Positions 15,936 to 16,165 of a DNA stretch of 16,165 nucleotides are shown piece by piece. The stretch is from NCBI GenBank assembly GCA_002392325.1, contig DGGS01000135.1, forward strand, positions 1 to 16,165, read 5' to 3'. Position 1 is the stretch's first letter, and every line of letters begins with the position of its first letter. A program made the translations under genes and the position numbers. Below the pieces are notes generated by a model. It saw nothing but the letters and a program-made list of their open reading frames with translations, was not told where the DNA came from and ran no database searches. Source of the stretch: Bacteroidales bacterium UBA3868 (lineage in GTDB: Bacteria; Bacteroidota; Bacteroidia; Bacteroidales; WCHB1-69).

Positions 15936-16165
15936 ATGGAAGACACAATCTTTACTAAAATCGTAAAAGGGGAGATTCCCTGTTATAAAATTGCTGAAAA
16001 TGACAAGTTTTTCGCTTTTCTTGACATTTCTCCAATCGCGCAAGGCCATACCCTTGTTATAACAAAATTACAGAATGATTACATTTTCGATCTTCCGGAC
16101 GATCTGTTGGGAGAGATGATGGTCTTTGCCAAAAAGGTGGCCTTGGGCATTCAGAAAGCAATTCC
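15936..16165 (+). CDS. HIT-family nucleotide-binding protein, N-terminal part (3' truncated by window edge)
   Basis: The ATG at 15936 opens a frame that stays open to the right edge (76 codons and two bases). The protein starts MEDTIFTKIVKGEIPCYKIA and continues AFLDISPIAQGHTLVITK, the classic N-terminal half of HIT (histidine triad) proteins of the HinT/Hit group. These bind purine nucleotides and hydrolyse nucleoside phosphoramidates or related compounds. In this family Phe6, the KI-KGEIP stretch and the Asp of FLDI shape the nucleotide site. The catalytic His-x-His-x-His-x-x triad lies beyond the window, so activity cannot be confirmed. It starts 10 nt after greA and is very likely co-transcribed with it. 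Confidence 0.93.
   Translation, partial: MEDTIFTKIVKGEIPCYKIAENDKFFAFLDISPIAQGHTLVITKLQNDYIFDLPDDLLGEMMVFAKKVALGIQKAI

Noticed and set aside
1..16165. CRISPR arrays, tRNA or rRNA genes, insertion sequences, phage or defence genes
   Set aside because: I saw no regularly spaced repeats, cloverleaf-like segments, transposase motifs or terminal inverted repeats; nearly all the sequence is taken by + strand genes.

Overview
The window reads as a Bacteroidota (Bacteroidetes) chromosome, most likely Bacteroidales-like. The signs are a large TonB-dependent receptor with a carboxypeptidase-regulatory-like N-terminal domain, a PorV-family outer-membrane protein, a surface protein ending in a type IX secretion (T9SS)-like domain, A-rich leaders in place of Shine-Dalgarno sequences, and a greA-HIT gene pair. 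All supported genes are on the + strand. No tRNA, rRNA, CRISPR array or insertion sequence is visible, and no gene-free stretch exceeds about 121 bases.

Region 1 (1-5418) is a tight run of housekeeping and envelope genes. It starts with the 3' part of histidine ammonia-lyase (hutH, cut by the left edge), then a small lipoprotein, nadC (quinolinate phosphoribosyltransferase), a 703-residue DUF748/AsmA-like protein, a YihY/BrkB-family membrane protein and a short membrane-anchored protein. Two junctions are ATGA stop/start overlaps (1088-1091, 4051-4054) and others are 3-24 nt, so several of these genes are probably co-transcribed. The AsmA-like gene carries two in-frame copies of a small hairpin-forming repeat whose stems show compensatory base changes.

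Region 2 (5419-15371) is the most distinctive part. Three large exported proteins lie 25 and 30 nt apart: a TonB-dependent receptor (1279 aa), a 1579-aa Cys-rich surface protein with a C-terminal T9SS-like sorting fold, and a PorV/PorQ-family barrel (398 aa). Their shared, strongly biased codon use differs from the flanking genes and suggests high expression. I infer that they form one envelope module in which the PorV paralogue handles the 1579-aa protein and the receptor works with it at the surface. The function is not established by the sequence. A perfect 16-bp hairpin at 15393-15430 closes the unit.

Region 3 (15432-16165) holds greA (transcript-cleavage factor) and the 5' part of a HIT-family nucleotide-binding protein, cut by the right edge before its histidine triad.
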